A stretch of 64,000 nucleotides of DNA from Bacteroidia bacterium (lineage in GTDB: Bacteria; Bacteroidota; Ignavibacteria; UBA10030). The notes beneath the pieces were generated by a model. That model was not told the origin of the DNA, made no database searches, and worked only from the letters and a program-made list of their open reading frames with translations. Shown one piece after another: positions 47,031 to 58,669 of this stretch (the first letter of the stretch is position 1; each line of letters starts with the position of its first letter). The stretch covers positions 181,888-245,887 of the forward strand of contig BQML01000002.1 in assembly GCA_022180565.1 (NCBI GenBank), in the 5' to 3' direction. Made by a program: the position numbers and the translations under genes.

Positions 47031-47651
47031 GTGACTCTCGATATCGAACGACACTATTGGAACCAAGGACTGACCAGGATTGCCGGGGTCGACGAGGCAG
47101 GTCGCGGACCTCTGGCGGGACCGGTTGTCGCCGCGGCGGTGATGTTCCCGGAAGGCCTCTCCATCGAGGGCGTGGACGATTCGAAGAAACTGCCGGAAAA
47201 GAAGCGGGAACAGCTCCTGACGGTTATTGAACGGAAAGCGGTGAGTATCGGCGTGGGAGTCGTCGACCACGAAACGATCGACAAAGTGAATATCCTCCAG
47301 GCCTCGATTCTGGCCATGCGAATCGCCGTGGAGAAGTTGGTGCCGATGCCGGAGATTGTTTTGGCCGACGGAAACTCGTTCAATCATGATACGTTGAAGT
47401 TCGAAAACCTGATCGATGGCGACGCCCGATGTTTTTCCATTGCGGCCGCGTCGATTGTGGCCAAGGTAACGCGGGACAAGCTGATGGAGGAATACGACAA
47501 ACTCTATCCGCAGTACGGGTTTGCGCGACACAAGGGATACTGTACGCGCGAACATCTCGAGGCCATCAAACACTTGGGCTTCTGCGACATTCATCGCAAA
47601 AGTTTCAAGCTCGAAAGCCTCCATCAGCTCGAGCTGGAGTTCAATTCATAG
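47031..47651 (+). CDS. rnhB: Ribonuclease HII
   Basis: 206 residues. It removes RNA from RNA-DNA hybrids and single ribonucleotides. The catalytic acidic residues start in GVDEAGRGPLAGPV, and DSKKLPEKKRE and the later acidic ADGN are present. The start is GTG 47031, 7 bases after the UbiA stop; a TTG at 47001 would overlap that gene. A YraN-family gene follows 12 bases later, a pairing common in bacteria. Confidence 0.96.
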   Translation: MTLDIERHYWNQGLTRIAGVDEAGRGPLAGPVVAAAVMFPEGLSIEGVDDSKKLPEKKREQLLTVIERKAVSIGVGVVDHETIDKVNILQASILAMRIAVEKLVPMPEIVLADGNSFNHDTLKFENLIDGDARCFSIAAASIVAKVTRDKLMEEYDKLYPQYGFARHKGYCTREHLEAIKHLGFCDIHRKSFKLESLHQLELEFNS

Positions 47652-47663
47652 AGATGGGGGGGC

Positions 47664-48023
47664 ATGATGGGCAATGCGCTCAGGAAGGGGGATCTGGGTG
47701 AGAAGATTGCCGTGGATTTCCTCGTGGATCGGGGGTTCACCATTCACGAAACAAAATTCCGGCACGGGCGGGGCGAAATCGACATCGTGGCGGAAGAAAA
47801 CGGCGAATTGGTGTTCGTTGAAGTCAAGACCCGGGGATCTCTGAAGTTCGGCGAACCGGAGGAATCCGTCGGCATCGCCAAAGAGAACCGGATCCGCAAG
47901 GCCGCCATGGGGTATTGTGTCCGCTACCGACTGACAGATCGGTTCTACCGGTTTGACGTGGTCTCAATCCGGTTCCAGGGCCGCATGATCGTGCTCAAAC
48001 ATCTACGGAACGCTTTCCAATAG
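47664..48023 (+). CDS. YraN/UPF0102-family endonuclease-like protein
   Basis: 119 residues. The restriction-endonuclease-like fold is marked by RKGDLGEKIAVDFL, RHGRGEIDIVAEE and VFVEVKTR (Asp, then Glu-x-Lys). The family is thought to act on DNA; its precise role is unsettled. It nearly always sits next to rnhB, as here. The ATG follows GGGGGG, which could serve as a ribosome binding site. Confidence 0.93.
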   Translation: MMGNALRKGDLGEKIAVDFLVDRGFTIHETKFRHGRGEIDIVAEENGELVFVEVKTRGSLKFGEPEESVGIAKENRIRKAAMGYCVRYRLTDRFYRFDVVSIRFQGRMIVLKHLRNAFQ

Positions 48024-48025
48024 CA

Positions 48026-49450
48026 ATGCTCGAGAAACACGCAGGTCTGTACACGGATTTTTATGAATTCACGATGTGCCAGGCGTTCTATCTGTCCGGC
48101 AAGGGTGACCTTCCAGCGACGTTCGACTATTTCTTCCGGGAAAACCCTTTCGGCGGAGGATATGTGCTCTTTGCGGGTCTGGAAGACCTCCTGAAGGTAC
48201 TGGAAGCCTTCCGGTTTGACGATGAGGATATTCGGTTCCTGAAAGAGAAGGGACTTGATCGGAAGTTTCTTGATTATCTGAAATCATTTCGTTTTCAGGG
48301 AGACGTCCTCTCGGTACGAGAAGGCGAGGTCGTGTTTCCCTTGGAGACGGTTTTGCGCGTTGAGGGTTCGATCATCGAAACACAGATTATCGAGACCGTC
48401 CTGCTGAACATTCTGAACTTTGAGTCCCTCATTGCCACAAAGGCATCGCGTATAAGAGGAGTTGCCGGTGACCGCCGTGTCGTGGACTTCGGTCTGCGAC
48501 GCGCCCAGGGATACGGCGGTGTGCACGCAAGCAAGGCGGCGGTGATCGGAGGATTTGACGCCACGTCCAATGTCTATGCCGCGTTTCAATTCGGCCTTGA
48601 ACTTACCGGCACTCAGGCGCATTCCTGGATTCAGAGTTTTGAAAGCGAATTGGCGGCATTTCGAAAATTTGCCGAGATCTATCCCGATCGCTGTGTCCTG
48701 CTCGTCGATACGTACAACACACTCAAGAGCGGCCTGCCAAACGCCATTACGGTGGCCAAAGAGATGGAAGCCCGGGGCCAGCGCCTGGCGGGCGTGCGGC
48801 TCGACAGCGGCGACCTGGCATACCTCAGCCGCAAGGCCCGCCTGATGTTGGATAAGGCGGGTTTATCCTACGTGAAGATCATTGCTTCGAATCAGCTTGA
48901 CGAGTATGTCATCAGAAGCCTTCTGGAACAGGATGCCCCGATCGACGCTTTTGGCGTGGGCACGAAGCTCGTCACAGGGCAGTCATCTGCCGCGCTCGAC
49001 GGTGTTTACAAGCTCAGCATGTGCGGTCACAGGCCACGGCTGAAGTTTTCAGAAAATTTCGCGAAAATAACTCTTCCGGGGAGGAAGCGGGTCTTCCGCT
49101 ACCTCGGTCGCGACGGCATGTTCTACGGTGATGCCATCGTCCTCGACGATGAGGATCGGCTCGACTGGATGTACCATCCGTTGTTTCCGGAGAACCGCAG
49201 TCCGGTGGGAAGAATGAACTTCGAGCCGATCATGGAAACGGTGATGAACAGGGGAAAGGCCCGGAGGGCATGGACCATCGGCGAATCGGCCGACTATGCC
49301 AGGACCCGGCTCGCCACGCTGGCACCCGAGCACAAACGGTTTGAGAATCCCCACGTGTATAAAGTGGGCATCAGCCATAAACTGATGGAACTGCGCTCGG
49401 AACTGATTGAATCAATGCATAAGACCTTCTCTGGAGGTGGTAAGGGATGA
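48026..49450 (+). CDS. pncB: Nicotinate phosphoribosyltransferase
   Basis: 474 residues, the longer Gram-positive-type form rather than the 400-residue E. coli form. It makes nicotinate mononucleotide from nicotinate and PRPP, entering NAD salvage. The N-terminus LYTDFYEFTMCQAF and the phosphohistidine-region FGLRRAQG are family-typical, with VRLDSGDL in the barrel. It starts 2 bases after yraN and overlaps pncA by four, so the nicotinamide-to-NaMN route is encoded as a unit. Confidence 0.96.
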   Translation: MLEKHAGLYTDFYEFTMCQAFYLSGKGDLPATFDYFFRENPFGGGYVLFAGLEDLLKVLEAFRFDDEDIRFLKEKGLDRKFLDYLKSFRFQGDVLSVREGEVVFPLETVLRVEGSIIETQIIETVLLNILNFESLIATKASRIRGVAGDRRVVDFGLRRAQGYGGVHASKAAVIGGFDATSNVYAAFQFGLELTGTQAHSWIQSFESELAAFRKFAEIYPDRCVLLVDTYNTLKSGLPNAITVAKEMEARGQRLAGVRLDSGDLAYLSRKARLMLDKAGLSYVKIIASNQLDEYVIRSLLEQDAPIDAFGVGTKLVTGQSSAALDGVYKLSMCGHRPRLKFSENFAKITLPGRKRVFRYLGRDGMFYGDAIVLDDEDRLDWMYHPLFPENRSPVGRMNFEPIMETVMNRGKARRAWTIGESADYARTRLATLAPEHKRFENPHVYKVGISHKLMELRSELIESMHKTFSGGGKG

Positions 49451-49989
49451 AAGGACTGTTGGTTGTCGACGTGCAGAACGACTTTTGCCCTGGGGGAGCA
49501 CTGGCCGTTCCGGAAGGAGACAAAGTCGTTCCCGTGATCAATCGCCTCATGAAAGAATTCCCGGTAGTGGTCGCTTCAAAGGATTGGCACCCGCACAAGA
49601 CCGTGCACTTCAAGAAATGGCCGGTCCATTGCGTGCACAACACGCGCGGAGCGGAGTTTCATCCGGACCTTGAAAGCGAACGAATCCAGCAGGTGTTCCT
49701 GAAGGGAACGGGGGACAAGGATGACGGCTATTCGGCGTACGAAGCAACAAATCTCAATCTGACGGAATACTTGAAAGGAAAGGGAGTCGACGAGCTCTAT
49801 GTGGTGGGTCTCGCGACCGACTACTGCGTTCGCGCCACAGCTCTTGATTCCGTCAGGAAGGGATTCAGGACTTATCTGGTGATCGATGCGATTGCGGCAG
49901 TCGATGTTAATCCGGGGGATGGGGAGAAAGCCATCGGAGAAATGAAGAACGCGGGGGTAACGCTTGTGAAATCGGGAGATTTGCTATGA
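49447..49989 (+). CDS. pncA: Nicotinamidase
   Basis: 180 residues. It hydrolyses nicotinamide to nicotinate and ammonia. The catalytic triad is visible: D8 in VVDVQNDF, K86 in FLKGTGDKD and C127 in [10 protein letters not shown]. The metal-binding residues lie in SKDWHPH. It is coupled to pncB (ATGA overlap), so released nicotinamide is recycled into NAD. cstA follows after 16 bases. Confidence 0.96.
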   Translation: MKGLLVVDVQNDFCPGGALAVPEGDKVVPVINRLMKEFPVVVASKDWHPHKTVHFKKWPVHCVHNTRGAEFHPDLESERIQQVFLKGTGDKDDGYSAYEATNLNLTEYLKGKGVDELYVVGLATDYCVRATALDSVRKGFRTYLVIDAIAAVDVNPGDGEKAIGEMKNAGVTLVKSGDLL

Positions 49990-50005
49990 CTTGCAAGGTG
50001 ATTTT

Positions 50006-51859
50006 ATGAATGCACTTCCGCTGATTATCGCCGCGCTCTGCGTCATGGCGATCGCTTATCGCTATTACAGCGCGTTTATCGCAGCGAAAGTTGTTGCTCT
50101 TGACGACAGCAGGCAAACGCCGGCCCATGTACTGAACGATGGGCAGAACTACCATCCGACCAACAAGTGGGTGCTCTTCGGGCATCACTTCGCGGCGATC
50201 TCGGGAGCGGGTCCGCTCATTGGACCCGTGCTTGCGACACAGTTCGGTTATCTGCCCGGTTTCCTGTGGCTCCTGATTGGCGTCGTGATGGGGGGTGCCG
50301 TGCACGACTTTGTCGTGCTGGTGGCGTCCATCCGGCGTAACGGGAAGTCTCTTGCGGAGATAGCCAGGCATGAGATTAGTCCCCTCGCAGGTGTGGTCGG
50401 TTCCGTTGCCATCCTCATCATTATCATCATTGCTCTCGCCGGACTCGGTCTGGCGGTCGTTAACGCCCTTGCCGAAAGTGCCTGGGGGACCTTTACCATC
50501 GCCGCGACCATCCCCCTGGCCCTTTTCGTGGGACTCTGGATGTACCGGATCCGTCCGGGCAAGGTGGGCGAAGCAAGCCTCGTGGGTGTGATTGGCGTGT
50601 TTGGAGCCGTATTTGCCGGAAGCTTCATTCCTGGCTCGTTCCTTGAGCCGTACTTCACCCTCTCGCGGGATGGAATCGTTCTTTCCATAGCGCTCTACGG
50701 TTTCATCGCATCCATTCTGCCGGTGTGGCTCCTGCTGTGTCCGAGAGATTACCTGAGCTCCTACATGAAGATCGGCACGATTGCCGCTCTGGTCATCGGC
50801 GTGATGGTGGTGCAACCCCATCTGCACATGCCCGCCATCACTGAATTTATCCACGGCGGCGGACCGATCATTCCCGGCAAGATCTACCCCTTCGTGTTCA
50901 TCACCATCGCCTGTGGAGCGATCTCCGGGTTCCACGCGCTTGTGTCGTCCGGTACCACACCTAAGATGATCAGCAGGGAATCCGACGCGCGGATGATCGG
51001 CTATGGTGCCATGCTCATGGAAGGCCTCGTGGGAATCATCGCATTGATTGCTGCAAGCTCGCTTTGGCCGGGAGACTACTTTGCGATCAATGTACCGCCC
51101 GAAAAGTTCGCGGCGCTTGGAATCGACCCCGTGAACCTTGAAATGCTCTCGCTGGAAGTAGGTGAGCAGATTGTCGGACGAACAGGCGGGGCCGTTTCGC
51201 TCGCCGTCGGTTTTGCGCAGATCTTCGCCGGGATTCCAGGCATGGCCGGACTGATGTCGTTCTGGTACCACTTTGCCATCATGTTCGAAGCCCTGTTCAT
51301 TCTGACCACCATCGATACCGGAACGAGAGTTGCGCGGTTTCTTGTGCAGGAATACGCGGGACGTCTCTGGAAGCCTCTTGAAAAGACCGACTGGTTGCCG
51401 GGAGCCCTCCTGTCCACCGCAGTCGTCGTCGTCGCATGGGCGTACTTTATCTGGACCGGCTCGATCAGCACAATCTGGCCCATGTTCGGTACCGCAAACC
51501 AGCTCCTGGCCGGTGTTGCGCTCGCTGTGGCGACAAGTGCCATCATCAATGCCGGACGGGTACGTTATGCCTGGGTGACCTTTGTTCCTATGCTGTTTGT
51601 CACTTCGACAACGCTGATCGCCTGCTATCTCAACATCGTGGATAATTTCCTGCCCCTCACCGCTCATGAAGGTACTTCGATGCAGGGCTACGTGAATTCC
51701 ATCCTCACACTCCTCATCATGGTGTGCGCCGTAGCGGTTCTGGCCGAGGCCCTTAGGCGATGGCATAGAGTCCTCGTACACCGTCGATATTCTGTCAACG
51801 GGAAACCGGTCTCCGCCGGGGATCCCGGCTTCGCCCCTCCCGAATACGGCTGCTCCTGA
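50006..51859 (+). CDS. cstA: Carbon starvation protein A (CstA) family transporter
   Basis: 617 residues, multi-spanning; somewhat shorter than the roughly 700-residue E. coli CstA and BtsT. The family imports peptides or pyruvate during starvation. Family motifs include [25 protein letters not shown] and [15 protein letters not shown] chose ATG 50006, which has AAGGTGA just upstream, over the TTG at 49991. No regulatory site is visible in the 16-base gap. Confidence 0.95.
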   Translation: MNALPLIIAALCVMAIAYRYYSAFIAAKVVALDDSRQTPAHVLNDGQNYHPTNKWVLFGHHFAAISGAGPLIGPVLATQFGYLPGFLWLLIGVVMGGAVHDFVVLVASIRRNGKSLAEIARHEISPLAGVVGSVAILIIIIIALAGLGLAVVNALAESAWGTFTIAATIPLALFVGLWMYRIRPGKVGEASLVGVIGVFGAVFAGSFIPGSFLEPYFTLSRDGIVLSIALYGFIASILPVWLLLCPRDYLSSYMKIGTIAALVIGVMVVQPHLHMPAITEFIHGGGPIIPGKIYPFVFITIACGAISGFHALVSSGTTPKMISRESDARMIGYGAMLMEGLVGIIALIAASSLWPGDYFAINVPPEKFAALGIDPVNLEMLSLEVGEQIVGRTGGAVSLAVGFAQIFAGIPGMAGLMSFWYHFAIMFEALFILTTIDTGTRVARFLVQEYAGRLWKPLEKTDWLPGALLSTAVVVVAWAYFIWTGSISTIWPMFGTANQLLAGVALAVATSAIINAGRVRYAWVTFVPMLFVTSTTLIACYLNIVDNFLPLTAHEGTSMQGYVNSILTLLIMVCAVAVLAEALRRWHRVLVHRRYSVNGKPVSAGDPGFAPPEYGCS

Positions 51860-51866
51860 GGTCCGG

Positions 51867-52412
51867 ATGCAGCTCGATCTGTTTGCGACAGAAGTTTACT
51901 ACGATATTGAAACACAGAGGTCTGCGGACGAGGTCGGGTGGGAAAACGTGCATCTGATGCGCCTCGCTGTCGGGGTGACGTGGTCGGCTCTGGAAGGATT
52001 TCGCCATTGGCGGGAATCCGACGCGCCTGCGATGATCGCTTATCTTGTCTCCTTCGACAGGATCATCAGCTTCAACGGGGACGGATTTGATGCGAAAGTA
52101 CTGAGCTTTTACGGGGACGTAACCGGGATCTACCAGCGCTCGTTCGATCTCCTCAAAGATCTCCGGAGCCGCCTCGGTCACCGGCTTTCTCTCGACTCTA
52201 TTGCCAGGGCAACGCTTCAGGTGGGCAAGACCGCGGACGGACTCCAATCCCTGCAATGGTGGAAGGAAGGCAGAATCGATCTCATCACGGCATACTGCGA
52301 GCAGGATGTCAAGGTGCTGGTCGATGTTGTCCGGTTCGCACGCACGTACGGATATGTCCGCTATCTCGACAAGATGGGCGGACCGCCGCTGACCGTCCAC
52401 GTGCGCTGGTGA
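51867..52412 (+). CDS. Ribonuclease H-like / DnaQ-type 3'-5' exonuclease domain protein (YprB-like)
   Basis: 181 residues. The exonuclease-fold acidic residues are placed as expected: D13-x-E15 in YYDIETQ, FNGDGFD in the middle and YCEQDVKVL near the end. A related domain occurs in YprB-family proteins, usually with a TPR or zinc-binding part that is absent here. It probably acts on nucleic acid; the substrate is unknown. Its stop abuts the stop of the minus-strand DUF4837 gene with no gap between. Confidence 0.8.
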   Translation: MQLDLFATEVYYDIETQRSADEVGWENVHLMRLAVGVTWSALEGFRHWRESDAPAMIAYLVSFDRIISFNGDGFDAKVLSFYGDVTGIYQRSFDLLKDLRSRLGHRLSLDSIARATLQVGKTADGLQSLQWWKEGRIDLITAYCEQDVKVLVDVVRFARTYGYVRYLDKMGGPPLTVHVRW

Positions 52413-53504
52413 TCAGTTGCCGGCGCCTTTTCGCAATCCAAGTTCCTCTCGCTCTTCTTCGCTTAACTCGACAACAGTTCGAAACGTCTGCAACAACGCA
52501 TCCACCTGAAGGATCAGCTTCTTCTTCTCCACCCGGGGGGCAAAAACCGACCCGTCCAGCATATACAATCTTCGCGTCGAGGGGTCGTAGAACGTGTAGT
52601 TTACAAACGGCCCTCCGCCGCTTTTGTCGCTGAATCTCCAGTTACCGCGTGTTTCGTACGCAAAACGCTCCAGAAAATTCACCTTTTCTATCTTCAAATG
52701 ATACGGTGCGATCTCCACGAACGCATCGTCCCCGACGGTTCGAAGAAACGTCCGCGTCACACTATCCCTCAACGCCAGAACATACTGGTCCGTCAGGATG
52801 CCGGGATCGCTGATATCCCTCCAGTGTATGAAGATCCACCGTTCCATGTCGGCCGGAGTCGCGCGGCGGATCCAGAAGAATCGGGCCTCCGCCGAGTCGA
52901 TGGCAACATGATAGTCATGCTGGATCGTCATGGTCCATCCGTAGGTGCGGGCCAGATGGCGCGAGATGTCCCGTTTATGGTACGCAGCTTCCTCGGCAAT
53001 GTCCGCCAACTCACGCCGCAGAGACATTCGGCGGAAATAGTACGAGAGTTCGCTTGCCTTGCCGGCAATGGCCCCCCCGAGGGTCTTCAAATCCTGTGCC
53101 GTAAGGAACATGAGCAGCTGGCCGCGGGCCCGCGAATCGTATTTGTTAAAGACAAATTCCTTGCCCTCCAACACAAGATTCGTCACCGTCGAATCCAGGG
53201 AATTCCTGATGTAAGACGATACCGCTCCGGTTCCGTCGAGAGGACCCACGATCATCCGATTCTTCCGCTTCTCATAGTCTCCCCATTCCTCAAACGGAAC
53301 CCGTTTCAACGTGAACCACGACTCAGGCTGGGGAGTCCAGACAGTATCCTCGAAGACCTGGCGGAGAATCGGCTCCAGCGTCTGCCAGGTAGTATCATCG
53401 GCGAAGACCGCGATTTCGTCGTCCGGACCCGTCGCCGGCATCTTGAACTCGCCACACCCGGTCAACAGCACCGCAGTAAGACCGGTGAACACAAGGAATC
53501 TCAT
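52413..53504 (-). CDS. DUF4837-family lipoprotein
   Basis: About 363 residues. The N-terminus MRFLVFTGLTAVLLTGC is a lipoprotein signal with the lipidated cysteine at 17. The rest matches DUF4837, a family found mainly in Bacteroidetes and relatives and of unknown function. I chose the ATG at 53504, which has GAGGAG upstream, over a TTG at 53519. It is the last gene of the minus-strand run that begins at the tRNA, 21 bases after the kinase-like gene. Confidence 0.87.
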   Translation of the reverse strand: MRFLVFTGLTAVLLTGCGEFKMPATGPDDEIAVFADDTTWQTLEPILRQVFEDTVWTPQPESWFTLKRVPFEEWGDYEKRKNRMIVGPLDGTGAVSSYIRNSLDSTVTNLVLEGKEFVFNKYDSRARGQLLMFLTAQDLKTLGGAIAGKASELSYYFRRMSLRRELADIAEEAAYHKRDISRHLARTYGWTMTIQHDYHVAIDSAEARFFWIRRATPADMERWIFIHWRDISDPGILTDQYVLALRDSVTRTFLRTVGDDAFVEIAPYHLKIEKVNFLERFAYETRGNWRFSDKSGGGPFVNYTFYDPSTRRLYMLDGSVFAPRVEKKKLILQVDALLQTFRTVVELSEEEREELGLRKGAGN

Positions 53505-53525
53505 GGCACATCTCCTCAAGTCGGG

Positions 53526-54232
53526 TTACGAATAAAGATTCACACCGGGCAGAAAAAGCCAATATAATCCCCAGACGACCAGGCCCACGGTCAAGGGGAC
53601 GGAAATGTTGTCGTCCACCTGGGTAAGCGAGGCCTCGGCAAGCGCTCCCGCGGCCGCACCGGCAATCCACAGGAAGTATTCCGTCGGCGTTCCTGTGACC
53701 TTCGGCGCGGCGAGGACCACGAGCACTGCCGAGAGAAAGAAGGCGAGCGTGCCCTCGAGGCTCTTCCCCAGGAATCGCTGTGTTCCGAAACGACGACCGA
53801 CGAGAGCGGATGTTGTGTCGGAAATGATCAGAATCGCAAAAGCATTCACCGTAATAATCTTTGGCAAGAGGGCCACACACACGACAGCGGAGAGGAGGAT
53901 GTTGGTAGCTCCCGTCAGCCGTCTGGCTTCGTGGTCCTGTTCATGCCGACGCAACAGCACCCCGAAGGTGCGGTAGTACCAGGCGCTGACGGCAGGAATG
54001 GTGTATCGGGCGATATCGGTGATGAAAAATGCCGCTGTGACTGGGAGGAGAATGAAAAGGGCCGTCTCGCGGGAAATGTGGTAGTATACAATCGGAATGG
54101 AGAGGGAACAGAGGTGGATCCCCTTACGGATCAGCTCCGCCCTGTAATGGATCGTGGCCTTCTGGTGCAGAATGTCCGAAGCCTGCCCGTCCGGTTGTTG
54201 ATTGCCCTCGTCAACCCCGGGAGGCCGGCCGA

Positions 54233-54236
<4 letters not shown>
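53526..54236 (-). CDS. Diacylglycerol/polyprenol kinase-like membrane protein
   Basis: 236 residues with about seven hydrophobic segments. [12 protein letters not shown] near the N-terminus and [13 protein letters not shown] with [11 protein letters not shown] mark the CTP-dependent kinase family that includes yeast Dgk1, dolichol kinase Sec59 and the plant phytol kinase VTE5. It would phosphorylate a lipid alcohol. The start is the ATG at 54236 because it overlaps the ftsH stop by four bases; the longer frame extending to 54611 is an artefact inside ftsH. A role in recycling prenols would fit the prenyltransferase and reductase elsewhere in the window. Confidence 0.87.
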
Positions 54237-56323
<2,087 letters not shown>

Positions 56324-56325
56324 GA

Positions 56326-56898
56326 TCATCTCCTTGTCCCGCTTCCGGCCTTTTTGTCACCGGAAAGACGGTAAATCGCCCGTAAGTTACGAACTTTTTG
56401 GGCGTAGTCCAAACCATACCCGATCACAAACTCGGGCGGAATCTCAAAACCCACATAATCCAGCGGAAAATCAATTTTCGAAACGTCCTTCTTGAACAAC
56501 AACGTGACCACCCTGAATGTTCTCGGATTTTCCCGCAAGATGAGCTTCTTGATGAACTCGATCGACAGTCCAGAGTCTACAATATCCTCCACGATGACAA
56601 TGTCCCGCCCCTCCACCTGGCAGTTCAGGTCTTTCAGGAGCTTCACAGCGCCTGAAGAGATCTTGGCGTCACCGTAACTGGATAGCTTCAGGAAGTCCAC
56701 CTCGCAATCCACGGTGATCTCCCTGATCAGGTCCGCAAAGAAGATGAAGGATCCGTTCAGAATGCCGATGAAGATCGGAATGCGCCCGGCGTAGTCCCGG
56801 TTCAAGAGGGCGGCCAGCTCCCGGACACGGCTCTGAATCTGCTCTTCGGTAAGGTAGAGTTCAAAATGTTCCCCATTGACGGTAATGGTCTCGCTCAT
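56326..56898 (-). CDS. hpt: Hypoxanthine phosphoribosyltransferase
   Basis: 190 residues. It makes IMP or GMP from hypoxanthine or guanine and PRPP. The PRPP-binding motif is [27 protein letters not shown] and the substrate-binding [11 protein letters not shown] are typical. The start is the ATG at 56898, which overlaps the tilS stop by four bases; the frame continues upstream inside tilS but is not coding. It lies between tilS and ftsH, as in Bacillus and many other bacteria. Confidence 0.96.
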   Translation of the reverse strand: MSETITVNGEHFELYLTEEQIQSRVRELAALLNRDYAGRIPIFIGILNGSFIFFADLIREITVDCEVDFLKLSSYGDAKISSGAVKLLKDLNCQVEGRDIVIVEDIVDSGLSIEFIKKLILRENPRTFRVVTLLFKKDVSKIDFPLDYVGFEIPPEFVIGYGLDYAQKVRNLRAIYRLSGDKKAGSGTRR

Positions 56899-58274
56899 GC
56901 GGCGTCCGTTTGCTCCTTGGGCTCGTAAATGAATTGGACGGCTCTCCGCGTCGCAGGGGAGACGCGGAACCGGTTGTCCAGACGGAGGCCGCAGACCCAC
57001 ACAATGGCGCCGTCGGATTCGAGGATTGGAATCTCCGGTTTTCTGACACGCGAAATCTTGCTGTTCACAAAGAAATCGCTGAGTTTCTTCCTGCCGTGCA
57101 TGCCGAGCGGAATGAACCAATCGCCTTCTCGCCAGGATCGCAGAACAAGACGATTCCCGAGCAGGTCCGCATCTGCAAAGGCCGTGTCCCGAGACTTCCC
57201 AAACGTCCGAGGAACGGAAATGGTCGGCTGGACGGAAAAACGGAATCCCGGGAAGTCGTACGTACCGCCGATCTTGATCTCTTGTTCAAAGGTCACAAGC
57301 TCTCGGGCAGACACGATCAGTGCGTCGCGGTCACGCAAAACCTGATAGCGCCTCGACAGGTCGATGACCCGGCCCGAAGGTTGGTCACCAAGCGCCAGCA
57401 CGGAAGCAACCTTTGATTCCGATGGCTCGATTTCCAGCTTGCGAAAAACAGAAAGCACGAGTTCCTCCTGGAGGAACAGAGGTTGTGCTCTGAGCGGCTC
57501 CAGCGCGATGATCGTGCGTTCGCTCGTGCTGAAGATCACCGTGGGGGATACCCGCGCGCTCTCCCGTTCAACAAGATCGTTCAACGACCTCATCAGCGAT
57601 GAGAGACGGTTGAGGGATTTCACGGGGTCCGTCTGCAGTTCCTTTCCCAAAACCGGCAGAATGTCGAGACGAAGGCTGTTCCGACGATAGGCACGAGACA
57701 GATTCGACGAGTCTTCTCGATACCGGATTCCGCGATCATGTGCATAGGCTTCAATGTCGGCACGGGAGGCGAAGAGGAGAGGGCGAATGATTCCCGGCTC
57801 CCGGCGCAGGGGAATGCCCGAAAGGCCCCGAATGCCGGCACCCCTGAGGGCATTCATGAGTACCGTTTCGGCATTGTCGTTGGCCTGATGACCGGTAGCA
57901 ACAACATCGGCGCCGGCTTCCTTCCTGGCTCGCTGAAGATACTCATAGCGCAGGATCCTCGCCGCTTCCTGACGGGAAAGATGGCGGGTGGATTGAAATC
58001 CTGGGATGTCGATGCGGGTGGAAAAGATCCGCAGACCGGCCTCAAGGGCGAAATTCTTGACAAACTCCTCGTCCCCGTCGGATTCCTCACCGCGGAGCCC
58101 ATGATTCATGTGTGCCAGGGAAAGTGTCAGGTCCCATTCCGACGCAATCGTGCGGAACAGATCCAGCAATACCATCGAGTCCACTCCCCCGCTCACCGCC
58201 ACCAGAACACCCGTGCCACGCTCGACAAGGGCGTTCTGTGTAAGGAACTCTTCGAATCGGGACAGGAGAGACAT
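56895..58274 (-). CDS. tilS: tRNA(Ile)-lysidine synthase
   Basis: About 459 residues from the ATG at 58274, which gives the usual N-terminus MSLLSRFEEF. It attaches lysine to C34 of the CAU-anticodon tRNA-Ile, so that the tRNA reads AUA as isoleucine. The ATP pyrophosphatase loop is VAVSGGVDSMVLLD. HMNHGLRGEES, ATGHQANDNAET and the C-terminal substrate-binding domain (TilS_C, with LRSWREGDWFIP and KKLSDFF) are all present. A tRNA with a CAU anticodon lies 124 bases upstream on the same strand. Confidence 0.96.
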   Translation of the reverse strand: MSLLSRFEEFLTQNALVERGTGVLVAVSGGVDSMVLLDLFRTIASEWDLTLSLAHMNHGLRGEESDGDEEFVKNFALEAGLRIFSTRIDIPGFQSTRHLSRQEAARILRYEYLQRARKEAGADVVATGHQANDNAETVLMNALRGAGIRGLSGIPLRREPGIIRPLLFASRADIEAYAHDRGIRYREDSSNLSRAYRRNSLRLDILPVLGKELQTDPVKSLNRLSSLMRSLNDLVERESARVSPTVIFSTSERTIIALEPLRAQPLFLQEELVLSVFRKLEIEPSESKVASVLALGDQPSGRVIDLSRRYQVLRDRDALIVSARELVTFEQEIKIGGTYDFPGFRFSVQPTISVPRTFGKSRDTAFADADLLGNRLVLRSWREGDWFIPLGMHGRKKLSDFFVNSKISRVRKPEIPILESDGAIVWVCGLRLDNRFRVSPATRRAVQFIYEPKEQTDAA

Positions 58275-58280
58275 GGCATA

Positions 58281-58350
58281 AAGTTGGAAAGTTGGAAAAC
58301 GGGGTCGGAAAAGAACTGAGGCGTTTTTCCGACTTCGCACTTTCCAACTT
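58281..58350. repeat. Nested inverted repeat between tRNA(CAU) and tilS
   Basis: An outer 11-base pair (AAGTTGGAAAG at 58281-58291 with its complement at 58340-58350) and an inner 9-base pair (GTCGGAAAA at 58304-58312 with its complement at 58325-58333) form a long stem-loop. The left arm contains AGTTGGAA twice in tandem. On the minus strand it lies just before the tilS start codon. It may be a processing site after the tRNA, or a member of a dispersed repeat type. Confidence 0.65.
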
Positions 58351-58398
58351 GTATTATCCCCCAATCAATCGACAATCTCGCTCTTATCCTCTTTATCG

Positions 58399-58472
58399 TA
58401 GCGGGGGAGGGATTCGAACCCACGACCTGCGGATTATGATTCCGACGCTCTAACCAACTGAGCTACCCCGCC
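58399..58472 (-). tRNA. tRNA with CAU anticodon (tRNA-Met elongator or tRNA-Ile2)
   Basis: 74 bases read as a complete cloverleaf on the minus strand: acceptor GGCGGGG, D-arm GCTCAGTTGGTTAGAGC, anticodon loop ATCATAA with CAT at positions 34-36, T-loop TTCGAAT and discriminator A73. CCA is not encoded. Three pairs are irregular: G1-U72, U27-C43 and U50-U64. CAU can be elongator Met or, after lysidine modification, Ile (AUA). The G2-C71 and C3-G70 pairs suit tRNA-Met, while the neighbouring tilS suits tRNA-Ile2; the sequence alone does not settle it. Confidence 0.9.
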
Positions 58473-58544
58473 GTGTCATCATGTTTGAAGCGAAACTGCA
58501 GAATGCCGATTGGGAACCTTCAAAAAGGAAGGTTAGAGACCTCT

Positions 58545-58573
58545 AATATAGAAACAAAACCCCGCGCATGCAA
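58545..58573 (-). promoter_or_regulatory. Predicted promoter for tRNA(CAU)-tilS-hpt-ftsH
   Basis: On the minus strand TTGCAT (58573-58568), 17 bases, TATATT (58550-58545). Transcription would start near 58538, about 65 bases before the tRNA. Between them, 58517-58534 holds a 7-base-stem hairpin (AACCTTC/GAAGGTT). Confidence 0.65.
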
Positions 58574-58597
58574 TCCCGGACGTCGCATCTCTCTCGC

Positions 58598-58626
58598 TTG
58601 AATCCCGGAGGGGCTCTTCCTATATT
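58598..58626 (+). promoter_or_regulatory. Predicted promoter for the prolyl oligopeptidase gene
   Basis: TTGAAT (58598-58603), 17 bases, TATATT (58621-58626). The start site would be near 58633, 37 bases before the ATG. It is divergent from the tRNA-tilS promoter; the two -35 boxes are 24 bases apart. Confidence 0.6.
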
Positions 58627-58669
58627 CACTCCATCTCAACGTTCCACCGTCTTTCCAAACGGAGTTGCC

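Noticed and set aside
49907-51781. A 624-codon open frame on the minus strand opposite cstA
   Set aside because: Antisense shadow of a high-GC gene; residue composition (rich in D, G, H, R) is unlike a real protein and cstA is certain.
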